A stretch of 14,885 bases of DNA from DASUAS01 sp036271015 (GTDB lineage: Bacteria; Actinomycetota; Acidimicrobiia; IMCC26256; DASPTH01): the NCBI GenBank assembly GCA_036271015.1, contig DATBBL010000376.1:1-14885 (forward strand), given 5' to 3'. Position numbers and translations under genes: made by a program. Each line of letters begins with the position of its first letter. The first letter of the stretch is position 1. Below, one piece after another: positions 1-6,940 of the stretch. The notes below the pieces were generated by a model that was not told where the DNA came from, did no database searches, and worked only from the letters and a program-made list of their open reading frames with translations.

Positions 1-411
1 GGCGGCCTGGATGGCCGACACCGCGCCCTGCGAGAAGGCGTGGGCCCGCACCGTGAGCGCCTTCGACACCTCGCCCCGGCCGAGGATCTTCACCAGGCCC
101 CGCTTGGCCACCAGGCCGTGCGAGCGCAGCACGCCGGGGTCGACCACGTCGCCCGCGTCGAGCCCCTCGAGGGTGTCGAGATTCACGACGACGTACTCCA
201 CCCGGAACGGGTTCTTGAAGCCCTTCGCCTTCGGGGTGCGGCGGTGGAGCGGCGTCTGGCCACCCTCGAACCGGGGGGCGATGTTGTTGCGCGCCCCCTG
301 GCCCTTGCTGCCCCGGCCGGCGGTCTTGCCGCCCTTGCCCGCGATGCCCCGCCCCACACGCCGACGCGGCGTCTTGGACCCGGGGGGCGGTTGGAGATCG
401 TGGACCTTCAT
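1..411 (-). CDS. rplO: 50S ribosomal protein L15 (3' end outside window)
   Basis: Large-subunit protein that binds 23S rRNA late in 50S assembly. The visible 137 codons begin MKVHDLQPPPGSKTPRRRVG and run through the Gly/Lys/Arg-rich N-terminal arm (GRGIAGKGGKTAGRGSKGQG) that threads into rRNA. The globular part follows (PLHRRTPKAKGFKNPF, then VNLDTLEGLDAGDVVDP). The window ends before the stop; the family is usually about 145-150 residues, so roughly ten C-terminal residues are missing. The ATG at 409-411 overlaps the rpmD stop as ATGA, which supports this start and implies translational coupling. In related genomes secY follows, but it is outside the window. Confidence 0.97.
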   Translation of the reverse strand, partial: MKVHDLQPPPGSKTPRRRVGRGIAGKGGKTAGRGSKGQGARNNIAPRFEGGQTPLHRRTPKAKGFKNPFRVEYVVVNLDTLEGLDAGDVVDPGVLRSHGLVAKRGLVKILGRGEVSKALTVRAHAFSQGAVSAIQAA

Positions 412-593
412 GAGTTGACCTCTTCGACGTCGACGAGGTGCGGGACCCGGGCGACCATGCCGCGGATCTCGGGCCGGTCGGGCAGCTCGACGGTGTGGTT
501 GATGCGACGGAGCCCGAGCGCGCGCATGGTGCCGCGCTGCTTCGGCTTCGCGCCGATCGTCGACCTGACCTGGGTGACGCGCAGGGTCGCCAT
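408..593 (-). CDS. rpmD: 50S ribosomal protein L30
   Basis: Small 61-residue large-subunit protein (family about 58-62). It reads MATLRVTQVRSTIGAKPKQR and continues with the family pattern TMRALGLRRINHTVELPD ... RGMVARVPHLVDVEEV. An upstream in-frame ATG exists, but the ATG at 591-593 is chosen because the L30 core starts there and a purine-rich GGAGAG lies about 10 nt upstream. The stop overlaps the rplO start (ATGA). The 60 bp between the rpsE stop and this start is one of the two long gaps within the rplC-rplO run; it shows only a weak GC-rich inverted repeat. Confidence 0.95.
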   Translation of the reverse strand: MATLRVTQVRSTIGAKPKQRGTMRALGLRRINHTVELPDRPEIRGMVARVPHLVDVEEVNS

Positions 594-653
594 CAGCACT
601 GATCTCTCCGCTCTGCAGCCCCGCGCTCCGGGCACTGCTCCGCTTCGTTCATG

Positions 654-1202
654 TCACGCGACCTCGGTGACTTCGGTCTTCTTCGTGTTGCGCTCGCGGT
701 AGGCGCGCAGCATGCCCGCGGTCGACACCTCTTCGGGCGACTTGCCGCGCAGCCGCGCGACCTCTTCGGGCCGCCGCAGCTCGCGCAACCCGTTGATCGT
801 GGCGCGGGAGACGTTGATCGCGTTCGACGAGCCGAGCGACTTGGCGAGCACGTCGTGGACGCCGGCCGCCTCGAGGATCGCCCGGGCTGCGCCGCCGGCG
901 ATGACCCCGGTACCGGGCGCCGCCGGCTTGAGGAGCACGCGTGCGGCGTCGTGCTCGCCGACGATCGTGTGCGTGATGGTGTCGCCGGCCAGCGGCACGT
1001 TGAACAGGCGCTTGCGCGCCTCCTCCATGCCCTTCTGGATCGCGGCGGGCACCTCCTTCGCCTTGCCGTACCCGAGGCCGACGTTGCCCGCGCCGTCACC
1101 CACCACCACGAGCGCGGTGAAGGAGAACCGCCGGCCGCCCTTGACGACCTTGGCGACCCGGTTGATGGCGATGACTCGCTCTTCGTACTGGCCTTCGGCC
1201 AT
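654..1202 (-). CDS. rpsE: 30S ribosomal protein S5
   Basis: Small-subunit protein at the mRNA entry side and decoding region, needed for translational accuracy; 182 residues, normal for the family. After a short N-terminal segment (MAEGQYEERVIAINRVAKVV) comes the double-stranded RNA-binding-like domain (KGGRRFSFTALVVVGDGAGN, VGLGYGKAKEVPAAIQKGME). The C-terminal domain has the typical GTGVIAGGAARAILEAAGV and LGSSNAINVSRATINGL. The start at 1200-1202 is preceded by AGGAAGAGGG inside the 17-nt gap from rplR. Confidence 0.98.
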   Translation of the reverse strand: MAEGQYEERVIAINRVAKVVKGGRRFSFTALVVVGDGAGNVGLGYGKAKEVPAAIQKGMEEARKRLFNVPLAGDTITHTIVGEHDAARVLLKPAAPGTGVIAGGAARAILEAAGVHDVLAKSLGSSNAINVSRATINGLRELRRPEEVARLRGKSPEEVSTAGMLRAYRERNTKKTEVTEVA

Positions 1203-1219
1203 GGTGATCCCTCTTCCTG

Positions 1220-1570
<351 letters not shown>

Positions 1571-1591
1571 GTTGGCCTTCGTTCCTCGTCG

Positions 1592-2131
1592 CTACTTGGC
1601 CGACTTGCCGGCCTTGCGCAGCACGCGCTCGTCGACGTAGCGGATGCCCTTGCCCTTGTACGGCTCGGGCTTGCGGATCTTGCGGATGTCGGCGGCCACC
1701 TGGCCGACGAGCTGCTTGTCGAACCCACGCACGGTGATGCGGGTCGGGACCGGGACCTCGAACTCCACGCCCTCCGGCGCGTCGACCGCGACCGGGTGCG
1801 AGAAGCCGAGCTGCAGGTCGAGCCGGCGGGGACCTGCGGCGGCGGCGCGGTAGCCGACGCCGACGATCTCGAGCTCACGGCTGAAGCCCTCGGACACGCC
1901 GGTCACCATGTTGGCGACCAGCGAGCGGGTGAGGCCGTGCAGCGCCCGGTTCTCACGCTCGTCGTCGGGACGCGTGACGATCAGCTCGTCACCCTCGCGC
2001 GTGACCGTGATCGACTCCGGCACGTCGTGCTCGAGGGTCCCCTTCGGGCCCTTGACCGTGACGTGACCGCCGTCGAGCGTGACGTCGACGCCGCTGGGGA
2101 TGGTGATGGGCTTCTGGCCGATACGAGACAT
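1592..2131 (-). CDS. rplF: 50S ribosomal protein L6
   Basis: Large-subunit protein near the sarcin-ricin loop and factor-binding site; 179 residues, typical of bacterial L6. It starts MSRIGQKPITIPSGVDVTLD and contains the two related domains: VKGPKGTLEHDVPESI in the first, and VRGFDKQLVGQVAADIRKIR with EPYKGKGIRYVDERVLRKAG in the second. The latter is the L6 signature that contacts 23S rRNA. A GGAG about 11 nt upstream lies in the 13-nt gap after rpsH. Confidence 0.98.
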   Translation of the reverse strand: MSRIGQKPITIPSGVDVTLDGGHVTVKGPKGTLEHDVPESITVTREGDELIVTRPDDERENRALHGLTRSLVANMVTGVSEGFSRELEIVGVGYRAAAAGPRRLDLQLGFSHPVAVDAPEGVEFEVPVPTRITVRGFDKQLVGQVAADIRKIRKPEPYKGKGIRYVDERVLRKAGKSAK

Positions 2132-2144
2132 GGAAGAGACTCCG

Positions 2145-2546
2145 TTACCAGACCTGGCACAGGACTTCGCCGCCCACGCGGCGCTGACGCGCCTCGCGGT
2201 CGGTCATGAGCCCCTGGTTGGTCGAGAGGATCGCGATGCCCATCCCGCCGAGGACGCGGGGCACGTCGCTCGAACCCGAGTACACCCGGAGGCCGGGCTT
2301 CGAGACGCGCCGCAGCCCGGAGATCGTGCGCTTGCGGTCAGGCGTGTACTTCAGCTCGATCTTGAGCTGCTGTCCCGGCTTGGTCGCGTCCTTCGACACG
2401 TCCCACCCGGCGATGTAGCCCTCCCGCTCGAGGATGCGCGCCAGCGCCTCCTTGAGCTTCGACGACGGCATCAGCACCTCGTCGTGGAACGCGGTGTTCG
2501 CGTTCCGCAGACGGGTGAGCATGTCGGCGATCGGGTCGGTCATCAT
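2145..2546 (-). CDS. rpsH: 30S ribosomal protein S8
   Basis: Binds the central domain of 16S rRNA and is needed early in 30S assembly. In E. coli S8 also represses the spc operon by binding its mRNA; no such site was tested here. The 133 residues start MMTDPIADMLTRLRNANTAF and end with the signature VPRVLGGMGIAILSTNQGLM ... GGEVLCQVW. Two ATGs lie side by side. The first (2544-2546) is used because an AGGAGG overlapping the rpsZ stop sits about 11 nt upstream; the second would give the more common N-terminus MTDPIADM. Confidence 0.98.
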   Translation of the reverse strand: MMTDPIADMLTRLRNANTAFHDEVLMPSSKLKEALARILEREGYIAGWDVSKDATKPGQQLKIELKYTPDRKRTISGLRRVSKPGLRVYSGSSDVPRVLGGMGIAILSTNQGLMTDREARQRRVGGEVLCQVW

Positions 2547-2562
2547 GAGCGCACCAACCTCC

Positions 2563-2748
2563 TCACCACGACGCCTTGGTCACGCCCGGCACCTCGCCGG
2601 CATGGACCATGGTGCGGAGGCAGATCCGGCAGAGACCGAAGCGCTTGTACACGGAGCGCGCACGGCCGCAGCGGCGGCACCGCGTGTAGGCGCGCACCTT
2701 GAACTTCGGCGTGCGCTGCTGCTTCTGGACGAGAGCCTTCTTGGCCAT
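2563..2748 (-). CDS. rpsZ: 30S ribosomal protein S14, zinc-binding type
   Basis: Short S14 (61 residues) of the zinc-ribbon type, a small-subunit head protein. The zinc ligands are Cys24, Cys27, Cys40 and Cys43 (CRRC and CRIC), spaced as in other C+ S14 proteins. It begins MAKKALVQKQQRTPKFKVRA and ends MVHAGEVPGVTKASW. The longer zinc-free S14 (about 100 residues) is not in this window, as expected for the spc position in Gram-positive-type operons. The gap to rplE is 13 nt. The same gene is often called rpsN. Confidence 0.97.
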   Translation of the reverse strand: MAKKALVQKQQRTPKFKVRAYTRCRRCGRARSVYKRFGLCRICLRTMVHAGEVPGVTKASW

Positions 2749-2761
2749 GTCTTCGTTACCC

Positions 2762-3337
2762 CTAGCTCTGCTCGTCGCGGCGGAACGGGAAACCGAGGGC
2801 GCGCAAGAGCGCGCGACCCTGGTCGTCGGTGGTGCCCGTGGTGACGATGGTGATGTCCATCCCGCGGACGGTGTCGATCTTGTCGTAGTCGATCTCCGGG
2901 AAGATCAACTGCTCGGTGACGCCGAAGGTGTAGTTCCCCCGGCCGTCGAACGAGTTCGGGTTGAGCCCGCGGAAGTCACGGATGCGCGGGATGGCGACGC
3001 TCACCAACCGGTCGTAGAACTCCCACATGCGGTCGCCCCGCAAGGTGACTTTGGCGCCGATGGCGTTGCCCTCGCGGAGCTTGAAGCCGGCGATCGACTT
3101 CTTGGCCCGGGTCACGAGGGGCTTCTGGCCGGTGATCAACGTGAGGTCGGCGACGGCGCCGTCGAGCAGCGACTGCTGCTGCGTGGCGCGACCGACACCG
3201 CAGTTGAGCACGATCTTCTCCATGCGCGGCACCTGCATCACGTTGCCGAGCCCGAGCTCGTCCTTGAGCGCGGGCAGCAGCTCGGTGAGGTACCGCTCCT
3301 TGAGGCGGGGCCGCGGGGCCGCGGTCTGCGGGCTCAC
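2762..3337 (-). CDS. rplE: 50S ribosomal protein L5
   Basis: Binds 5S rRNA and touches the P-site tRNA in the central protuberance. 191 residues from a GTG start at 3335-3337, which overlaps the rplX stop as GTGA. An ATG eight codons upstream is possible but lies inside rplX and has no family support. Family blocks are MQVPRMEKIVLNCGVG, the loop region ITGQKPLVTRAKKSIAGFKL, REGNAIGAKVTLRGDRMWEF, and the C-terminal FPEIDYDKIDTVRGMDITIV. The length is slightly above the usual 180-187 because of a short proline-rich N-terminus. Confidence 0.96.
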   Translation of the reverse strand: MSPQTAAPRPRLKERYLTELLPALKDELGLGNVMQVPRMEKIVLNCGVGRATQQQSLLDGAVADLTLITGQKPLVTRAKKSIAGFKLREGNAIGAKVTLRGDRMWEFYDRLVSVAIPRIRDFRGLNPNSFDGRGNYTFGVTEQLIFPEIDYDKIDTVRGMDITIVTTGTTDDQGRALLRALGFPFRRDEQS

Positions 3338-3666
3338 AGGTCGGCTCCGCACTTGCGGCACACGCGGTGCTTCTCACCGTTGGGATCGACGCGGTAGCCG
3401 ACCTTCACCGGACCGTCCTTGCCGCACACCAGCATCAGGTTCGACACGTGGATCGGCATGGCCTTGTCCTGGATGCCACCCTGCATGGTGGCCTTGGTCG
3501 GCTTCTGGTGCTTCTTGCTGACGTTGATGCCCTCGGAGCTCTCGACCACGACCCGGTTGCGCTCCGGGTAGACCCGCGCGATCTCGCCGCGCTTGCCGAT
3601 GTCCTTGCCCTGGATGACCTGGACGTGGTCGCCCTTCTTCAACTTCATCTTCGGCTTCGCCGTCAT
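3334..3666 (-). CDS. rplX: 50S ribosomal protein L24
   Basis: Assembly initiator of the 50S subunit, near the exit tunnel; 110 residues, normal. The KOW motif is LKKGDHVQVIQGKDIGKRGE (about residues 9-28), followed by the family segment EGINVSKKHQKPTKATMQGG and MPIHVSNLMLV. The C-terminus resembles the zinc ribbon of many Gram-positive L24 proteins, but only one CxxC (Cys103, Cys106) is intact; the first knuckle is a lone Cys81 (CGKD). The ATG at 3664-3666 lies 2 nt after the rplN stop. Confidence 0.97.
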   Translation of the reverse strand: MTAKPKMKLKKGDHVQVIQGKDIGKRGEIARVYPERNRVVVESSEGINVSKKHQKPTKATMQGGIQDKAMPIHVSNLMLVCGKDGPVKVGYRVDPNGEKHRVCRKCGADL

Positions 3667-3668
3667 CT

Positions 3669-4037
3669 TCACAACACCTCCGGTGCGAGCGAGACGATGC
3701 GCATGAACCTGCGGTCGCGCAGCTCCCGGCCCACCGGGCCGAAGATGCGCGTGCCACGGGGCTGCATCTGCTCGTTGATCAGCACCGCCGCGTTCTCGTC
3801 GAAACGGATGTAGCTCCCGTCCGGACGGCGGCGCTCCTTCTTCGTCCGGACGACGACGCACTTCACGACGTCGCCCTTCTTCACCGCTGCACCCGGGACC
3901 GCGTCCTTGACCGTGGCGACGAAGATGTCGCCGATGCCTGCGTAGCGCCGGCGGGTACCGCCGAGCACCTTGATGCAGAGCACCTCGCGCGCGCCCGAGT
4001 TGTCGGCCACCTTGAGCCGACTCTCCTGTTGGATCAC
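3669..4037 (-). CDS. rplN: 50S ribosomal protein L14
   Basis: Interface protein of the 50S subunit that forms an intersubunit bridge; 122 residues, the canonical length. It starts at a GTG (4035-4037) that overlaps the rpsQ stop as GTGA and reads MIQQESRLKVADNSGAREVL, a textbook L14 N-terminus. Further signatures are CIKVLGGTRRRYAGIGDIFV and the C-terminal FGPVGRELRDRRFMRIVSLA. The AGGAG closest to the GTG lies inside the gene (IQQES), so initiation probably depends on coupling with rpsQ. Confidence 0.98.
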   Translation of the reverse strand: MIQQESRLKVADNSGAREVLCIKVLGGTRRRYAGIGDIFVATVKDAVPGAAVKKGDVVKCVVVRTKKERRRPDGSYIRFDENAAVLINEQMQPRGTRIFGPVGRELRDRRFMRIVSLAPEVL

Positions 4038-4309
4038 CGGGCACGCTCCAGGACTTCCACGACCCGCCAGTGCTTCAGCTTCGACAGCGGACGGGTCTCC
4101 GAGATGCGCACCCGGTCGCCCTCGCGGGCGTCGTTGGCCTCGTCGTGGGCGTAGAGGTGGCTGGTGCGCTGCATGGTCTTGCCATAGCGGCGGTGCCGCA
4201 CGCGGTCGACCACGGCCACCACGACCGTCTTGTCCATCTTGGTGGAGATCACGAGGCCCTCCCGCACCTTGCGGTGGGTGGTCCGTGCCTCGGTGGTGTC
4301 GTCGGCCAT
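4034..4309 (-). CDS. rpsQ: 30S ribosomal protein S17
   Basis: Primary 16S rRNA-binding protein of the 30S body; 91 residues. Actinobacterial S17 often carries a short polar N-terminal extension like this one (MADDTTEARTTHRKVREGLV). The OB-fold core follows, with ISTKMDKTVVVAVVDRVRHR, RYGKTMQRTSHLYAHDEAND and REGDRVRISETRPLSKLKHW. The ATG at 4307-4309 has an AGGAG about 8 nt upstream that straddles the rpmC stop, with only 4 nt between the genes. Confidence 0.98.
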   Translation of the reverse strand: MADDTTEARTTHRKVREGLVISTKMDKTVVVAVVDRVRHRRYGKTMQRTSHLYAHDEANDAREGDRVRISETRPLSKLKHWRVVEVLERAR

Positions 4310-4313
4310 GTGC

Positions 4314-4538
4314 CTACTCCTGCGCTTCCAGCTGCTCGGCCGCGGCGATCTCGCGCTCGCGCAACAGCGTCTCGATCCGGGCCACGTCGCGCCGCACCTG
4401 CGGGATGCGCGCGATGTTGTCGAGCTGACCGGTGGCGTTCTGGAAGCGGAGGTTGAACAGCTCCTCCTTCGCCTCACCCAATCGGTGCTCGAGTTCGGTG
4501 TCGTTGAGCTCTCGCAGCTCTGCGGTACGGCTTGCCAT
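4314..4538 (-). CDS. rpmC: 50S ribosomal protein L29
   Basis: Two-helix protein at the tunnel exit, next to L23, where chaperones and the signal recognition particle dock. 74 residues, within the 60-80 range. It reads MASRTAELRELNDTELEHRL, then GEAKEELFNLRFQNATGQLD and IPQVRRDVARIETLLREREI, with both helices clear and a short acidic C-terminal tail. The start is 11 nt after the rplP stop, with GAGAGG/TGAGAG overlapping that stop. Confidence 0.97.
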   Translation of the reverse strand: MASRTAELRELNDTELEHRLGEAKEELFNLRFQNATGQLDNIARIPQVRRDVARIETLLREREIAAAEQLEAQE

Positions 4539-4549
4539 CTCTCAGCCTC

Positions 4550-4966
4550 TCAACCCTCGTCCTGACGGACGACGAAGCGGGTCTTGATCGGGAGCTTGTG
4601 CATCGCCAGGCGCATGGCCTCGCGGGCGGTCGGCTCCGGGACGCCCGACAGCTCGAACATCACGCGTCCGGGCTTCACGACCGCAACCCAGTGCTCGGGG
4701 TTCCCCTTGCCCGAGCCCATGCGGGTCTCGGCCGGCTTCTGCGTGACCGGCTTGTCGGGGAAGATGTTGATCCAGACCTTGCCGCCTCGCTTGATGTAGC
4801 GGGTCATCGCGATACGGGCGGCTTCGATCTGTCGGTTGGTGATCCAGCCCGGCTCGAGGGCCTGGATCCCGTAGTCGCCGAACGTCACGCGCGTGCCACC
4901 CTTCGAGATGCCGGTCATCCGGCCTCGATGGGTCTTGCGGTGGCGGACCTTGCGGGGCATCAACAT
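4550..4966 (-). CDS. rplP: 50S ribosomal protein L16
   Basis: Positions the A-site tRNA and contacts 5S and 23S rRNA; 138 residues, normal. It starts MLMPRKVRHRKTHRGRMTGI, with the family blocks GDYGIQALEPGWITNRQIEA, ARIAMTRYIKRGGKVWINIF, KPAETRMGSGKGNPEHWVAV and VKPGRVMFELSGV. The ATG at 4964-4966 is chosen over the ATG two codons later because bacterial L16 usually begins MLMP. Its only Shine-Dalgarno-like element, GAGGAC, is part of the duplicated rpsC end described separately. Confidence 0.98.
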   Translation of the reverse strand: MLMPRKVRHRKTHRGRMTGISKGGTRVTFGDYGIQALEPGWITNRQIEAARIAMTRYIKRGGKVWINIFPDKPVTQKPAETRMGSGKGNPEHWVAVVKPGRVMFELSGVPEPTAREAMRLAMHKLPIKTRFVVRQDEG

Positions 4967-5052
4967 CGCTTGTTCAGTCCTCGTCGCCAAGGGAGGTCGG
5001 TGGGGTCTGGTGGTGCGTCGAAATTCGCATCGCTGTGTCAGTCCTCGTCGCC
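4964..5052. repeat. Imperfect direct repeat at the rpsC end / rplP start
   Basis: Two 25-bp copies lie 64 bp apart: 4964-4988 (covering the rplP ATG) and 5028-5052 (covering the rpsC stop). They match at 22 of 25 positions, and the three differences form one TGT/GTG block. A 15-bp core, tcagtcctcgtcgcc, is identical. Weaker similarity continues upstream into the codons for HHETPK of S3. The likely origin is a short tandem duplication. Confidence 0.85.
4974..5030 (-). CDS. Possible 18-residue mini-ORF between rpsC and rplP
   Basis: The minus strand reads ATG at 5028-5030 through a TGA at 4974-4976, giving MRISTHHQTPPTSLGDED. The end resembles the end of S3 (HHETPKFHGDED), and the DNA around both stops is nearly identical, so this looks like a partial tandem copy of the rpsC 3' end. 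The spacing from the rpsC stop to this ATG and from this stop to the rplP ATG is 7 nt in both cases. The mini-ORF could therefore pass ribosomes from rpsC to rplP. Whether it is translated is inference; no function for the peptide is suggested. Confidence 0.35.
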   Translation of the reverse strand: MRISTHHQTPPTSLGDED

Positions 5053-5964
5053 GTGGAACTTGGGCGTCTCGTGGTGCTGACCCTGGCGGGTGCGGCGCTC
5101 GATCTCCTCCTCCTCGGCGAGGAGACGTTCGAGCTCGGGGTCGGCCTCCTTCACCAGCGGCGTGGCCTCGTCGGACACCTCTTCGGGGGCACCGTCGACC
5201 TGCGTCGCCTCGGCCGCGGGGCGGCGACGACCGCCGCCGGCGCTGACCACGCGGCGCTGCGGGCCCTGGCCCGACGTCTCGCCGACGGCCATCGCCGCTT
5301 CCTTCTGGATCTTGTCCTCGGCGGCCGACTTGTACGGCAGGATCTCGCCCTTGTAGATCCACACCTTCACACCGATGCGGCCGAAGGTGGTCTTCGCCTC
5401 GGCCTCGCCGTAGTCGATGTCGGCGCGCAACGTGTGCAGCGGCACCCGACCCTCGCGGTACCACTCCTTGCGCGACATCTCCGCGCCCCCGAGGCGCCCG
5501 CTGCACTGCACGCGGATGCCCTGGGCACCGGCCTTCATCGCGGTCTGCACCGCGCGCTTCATGGCCCGACGGAACGAGACGCGGCCGGTGAGCTGGTCGG
5601 CGACGCCCTGGGCGATGAGGGTGGCGTCGAGCTCGGGCTGCTTGATCTCCTGGATGTTGAAGTGGATCTTCGGGTTGCCGGTGATCTTGAGCAGGCCGGC
5701 ACGGAGGCGATCGGCCTCGGCGCCGCGGCGGCCGATCACGATGCCAGGGCGCGCGGTGTACACATCGACGCGGAGTCGGTCGCGCGTGCGCTCGATCTCG
5801 ACCCGGCTCACCGCGGCACGCTCGAGCTGACGCTTGAGGTAGTCGCGGATCTTCCAGTCCTCGATGAGGCTCTCGCGGTACTCCTTGTCCTCGGCGAACC
5901 ACCGCGACTTCCAGTCGGTGGTGATGCCGAGGCGGAACCCGTACGGGTTGACCTTCTGTCCCAT
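5038..5964 (-). CDS. rpsC: 30S ribosomal protein S3 with long acidic C-terminal tail
   Basis: Small-subunit head protein lining the mRNA entry tunnel, with helicase activity together with S4 and S5. It has 308 residues, longer than the common 210-280. It starts MGQKVNPYGFRLGITTDWKS. The KH domain carries the GxxG-type loop at about residues 74-83 (GIVIGRRGAE). The S3 C-terminal domain includes RAMKRAVQTAMKAGAQGIRV, the signature SGRLGGAEMSRKEWYREGRV, and GVKVWIYKGEILPYK (to about residue 212). The rest is an added low-complexity tail, Gly/Arg-rich then acidic (DPELERLLAEEEEIERR), ending GDED. The ATG overlaps the rplV stop by one base (TAATG). Confidence 0.98.
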   Translation of the reverse strand: MGQKVNPYGFRLGITTDWKSRWFAEDKEYRESLIEDWKIRDYLKRQLERAAVSRVEIERTRDRLRVDVYTARPGIVIGRRGAEADRLRAGLLKITGNPKIHFNIQEIKQPELDATLIAQGVADQLTGRVSFRRAMKRAVQTAMKAGAQGIRVQCSGRLGGAEMSRKEWYREGRVPLHTLRADIDYGEAEAKTTFGRIGVKVWIYKGEILPYKSAAEDKIQKEAAMAVGETSGQGPQRRVVSAGGGRRRPAAEATQVDGAPEEVSDEATPLVKEADPELERLLAEEEEIERRTRQGQHHETPKFHGDED

Positions 5965-6659
5965 TACTTCGACCCTTCGGGCTTCTCGTCCGTGTCGTCG
6001 GTCTCTTCGGTCTCGTCGGTCTCTTCGGTCTCGTCGGTCTCTTCTGTCTCGTCGGTTTCGGTCCCGGCTTCGTCGCTGTCGACCTCGGCCTCGTCGGTCT
6101 CGGCCTCGTCGGCCTCGGACTCGTCGGTGTCGAGCTCGTCGGTGTCGACCTCGTCGAGCTCCTCGAGCTCCTCGTCGTGGTCGTGATCGTGGTCATGCTC
6201 GGCCTCGCGCGCCGCCTCCCGCTCGGCCTTGCGCTGGCTGGCCGCGACCCGGCGCCGGCGGCTCGCCCGCTGGGCCTGGGTGTCGGCCGCCTCGCGCTGA
6301 CGGCGCCGGTCGAGCTCGACGTCCTCGTAGCGCGCCACCACGATCGTGACGTGGCTGGTGCGCTTGCGGATGCGAGTGCCGCGGCCGCGCGCACGCGGGC
6401 GCCAACGCTTCATCGTCGGGCCCTCGTCGGCGAAGGCACGGGTGACGAAGAGCTCTTCCTCCGGCACGTTGTCGTTGTGCTCGGCGTTCGCGATCGCGGA
6501 GTCGAGCAGCTTCATGACCGTCTCGGCCGGGCCGCGCTCGCAGAAGCGCAGGATCTCGCGCGCGTCGGCGACGTCCTTGCCGACGATCAGACGCAGGACC
6601 TGGCGGATCTTGGTCGGTGACGTCCGGTGATGGCGCAGACGCGCCGCGGTCTCGACCAT
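5964..6659 (-). CDS. rplV: 50S ribosomal protein L22 with about 115-residue repetitive acidic tail
   Basis: L22 lines the nascent-peptide exit tunnel. Residues 1-115 are an ordinary L22: ARLRHHRTSPTKIRQVLRLI, DSAIANAEHNDNVPEEELFV, then the tunnel hairpin and MKRWRPRARGRGTRIRKRTS, ending HVTIVVARYE. Typical L22 stops near here (110-120 residues). This one runs to 231. Residues about 116-152 are a basic/Ala-rich linker, 155-162 are alternating His-Asp, and 163-228 are almost only Asp, Glu, Thr, Ser and Ala with three tandem DETEET units. C-terminal extensions on L22 occur in other actinobacteria; this composition is extreme. The ATG shares one base with the rpsS stop (TGATG). Confidence 0.97.
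   Translation of the reverse strand: MVETAARLRHHRTSPTKIRQVLRLIVGKDVADAREILRFCERGPAETVMKLLDSAIANAEHNDNVPEEELFVTRAFADEGPTMKRWRPRARGRGTRIRKRTSHVTIVVARYEDVELDRRRQREAADTQAQRASRRRRVAASQRKAEREAAREAEHDHDHDHDEELEELDEVDTDELDTDESEADEAETDEAEVDSDEAGTETDETEETDETEETDETEETDDTDEKPEGSK
6001..6054. repeat. Three 18-bp tandem repeats inside rplV
   Basis: Unit gtctcttcggtctcgtcg at 6001-6018 and 6019-6036, and a third copy with one change (tcttctg) at 6037-6054. On the coding strand each unit encodes DETEET in the acidic tail of L22. The first two units are identical at the DNA level, which points to recent slippage or unequal exchange rather than protein-level selection alone. Confidence 0.9.
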
Positions 6660-6937
6660 CAGCGACGACTCGATCGCTCTTGGCCGGCGTGGTACCGGAA
6701 CGTGCGGGTGGGCGCGAACTCGCCGAGCTTGTGACCGACCATCGCCTCGGTCACGTACACCGGCACGTGCTTGCGGCCGTCGTGCACCGCCAGGGTGTGC
6801 CCGACCATGTCGGAAGTGATGGTGGATCGGCGCGACCACGTCTTGATCACCTTGCGGTCGCCCGACGCGTTCATGGCGTCGACCTTCTTCTGCAGGTGGT
6901 CGTCGACGAACGGCCCCTTCTTCAGGCTGCGCGGCAT
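6659..6937 (-). CDS. rpsS: 30S ribosomal protein S19
   Basis: Head protein that forms a complex with S13 near the A and P sites; 92 residues, normal. It starts MPRSLKKGPFVDDHLQKKVD and carries the S19 signature SDMVGHTLAVHDGRKHVPVY followed by EAMVGHKLGEFAPTRTFRYH. The ATG at 6935-6937 lies 3 nt after the rplB stop, and a GGAGG overlapping that stop provides the ribosome binding site. Confidence 0.98.
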   Translation of the reverse strand: MPRSLKKGPFVDDHLQKKVDAMNASGDRKVIKTWSRRSTITSDMVGHTLAVHDGRKHVPVYVTEAMVGHKLGEFAPTRTFRYHAGQERSSRR

Positions 6938-6940
6938 CGA

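Noticed and set aside
3334..4037. GTGA start/stop overlaps at rplX-rplE and rpsQ-rplN as unusual events
   Set aside because: Four-base overlaps with ATG or GTG starts are normal translational coupling in high-GC ribosomal operons.
6001..6054. CRISPR-like or other functional DNA array
   Set aside because: The 18-bp repeats are directly adjacent with no spacers and lie in frame within rplV.
5035..6186. Long plus-strand frame with Ser-Val-rich repeats opposite rpsC and rplV
   Set aside because: It is the antisense reading of the S3 and L22 genes; the Ser-Val repeats mirror the DETEET repeats. It has no family features.
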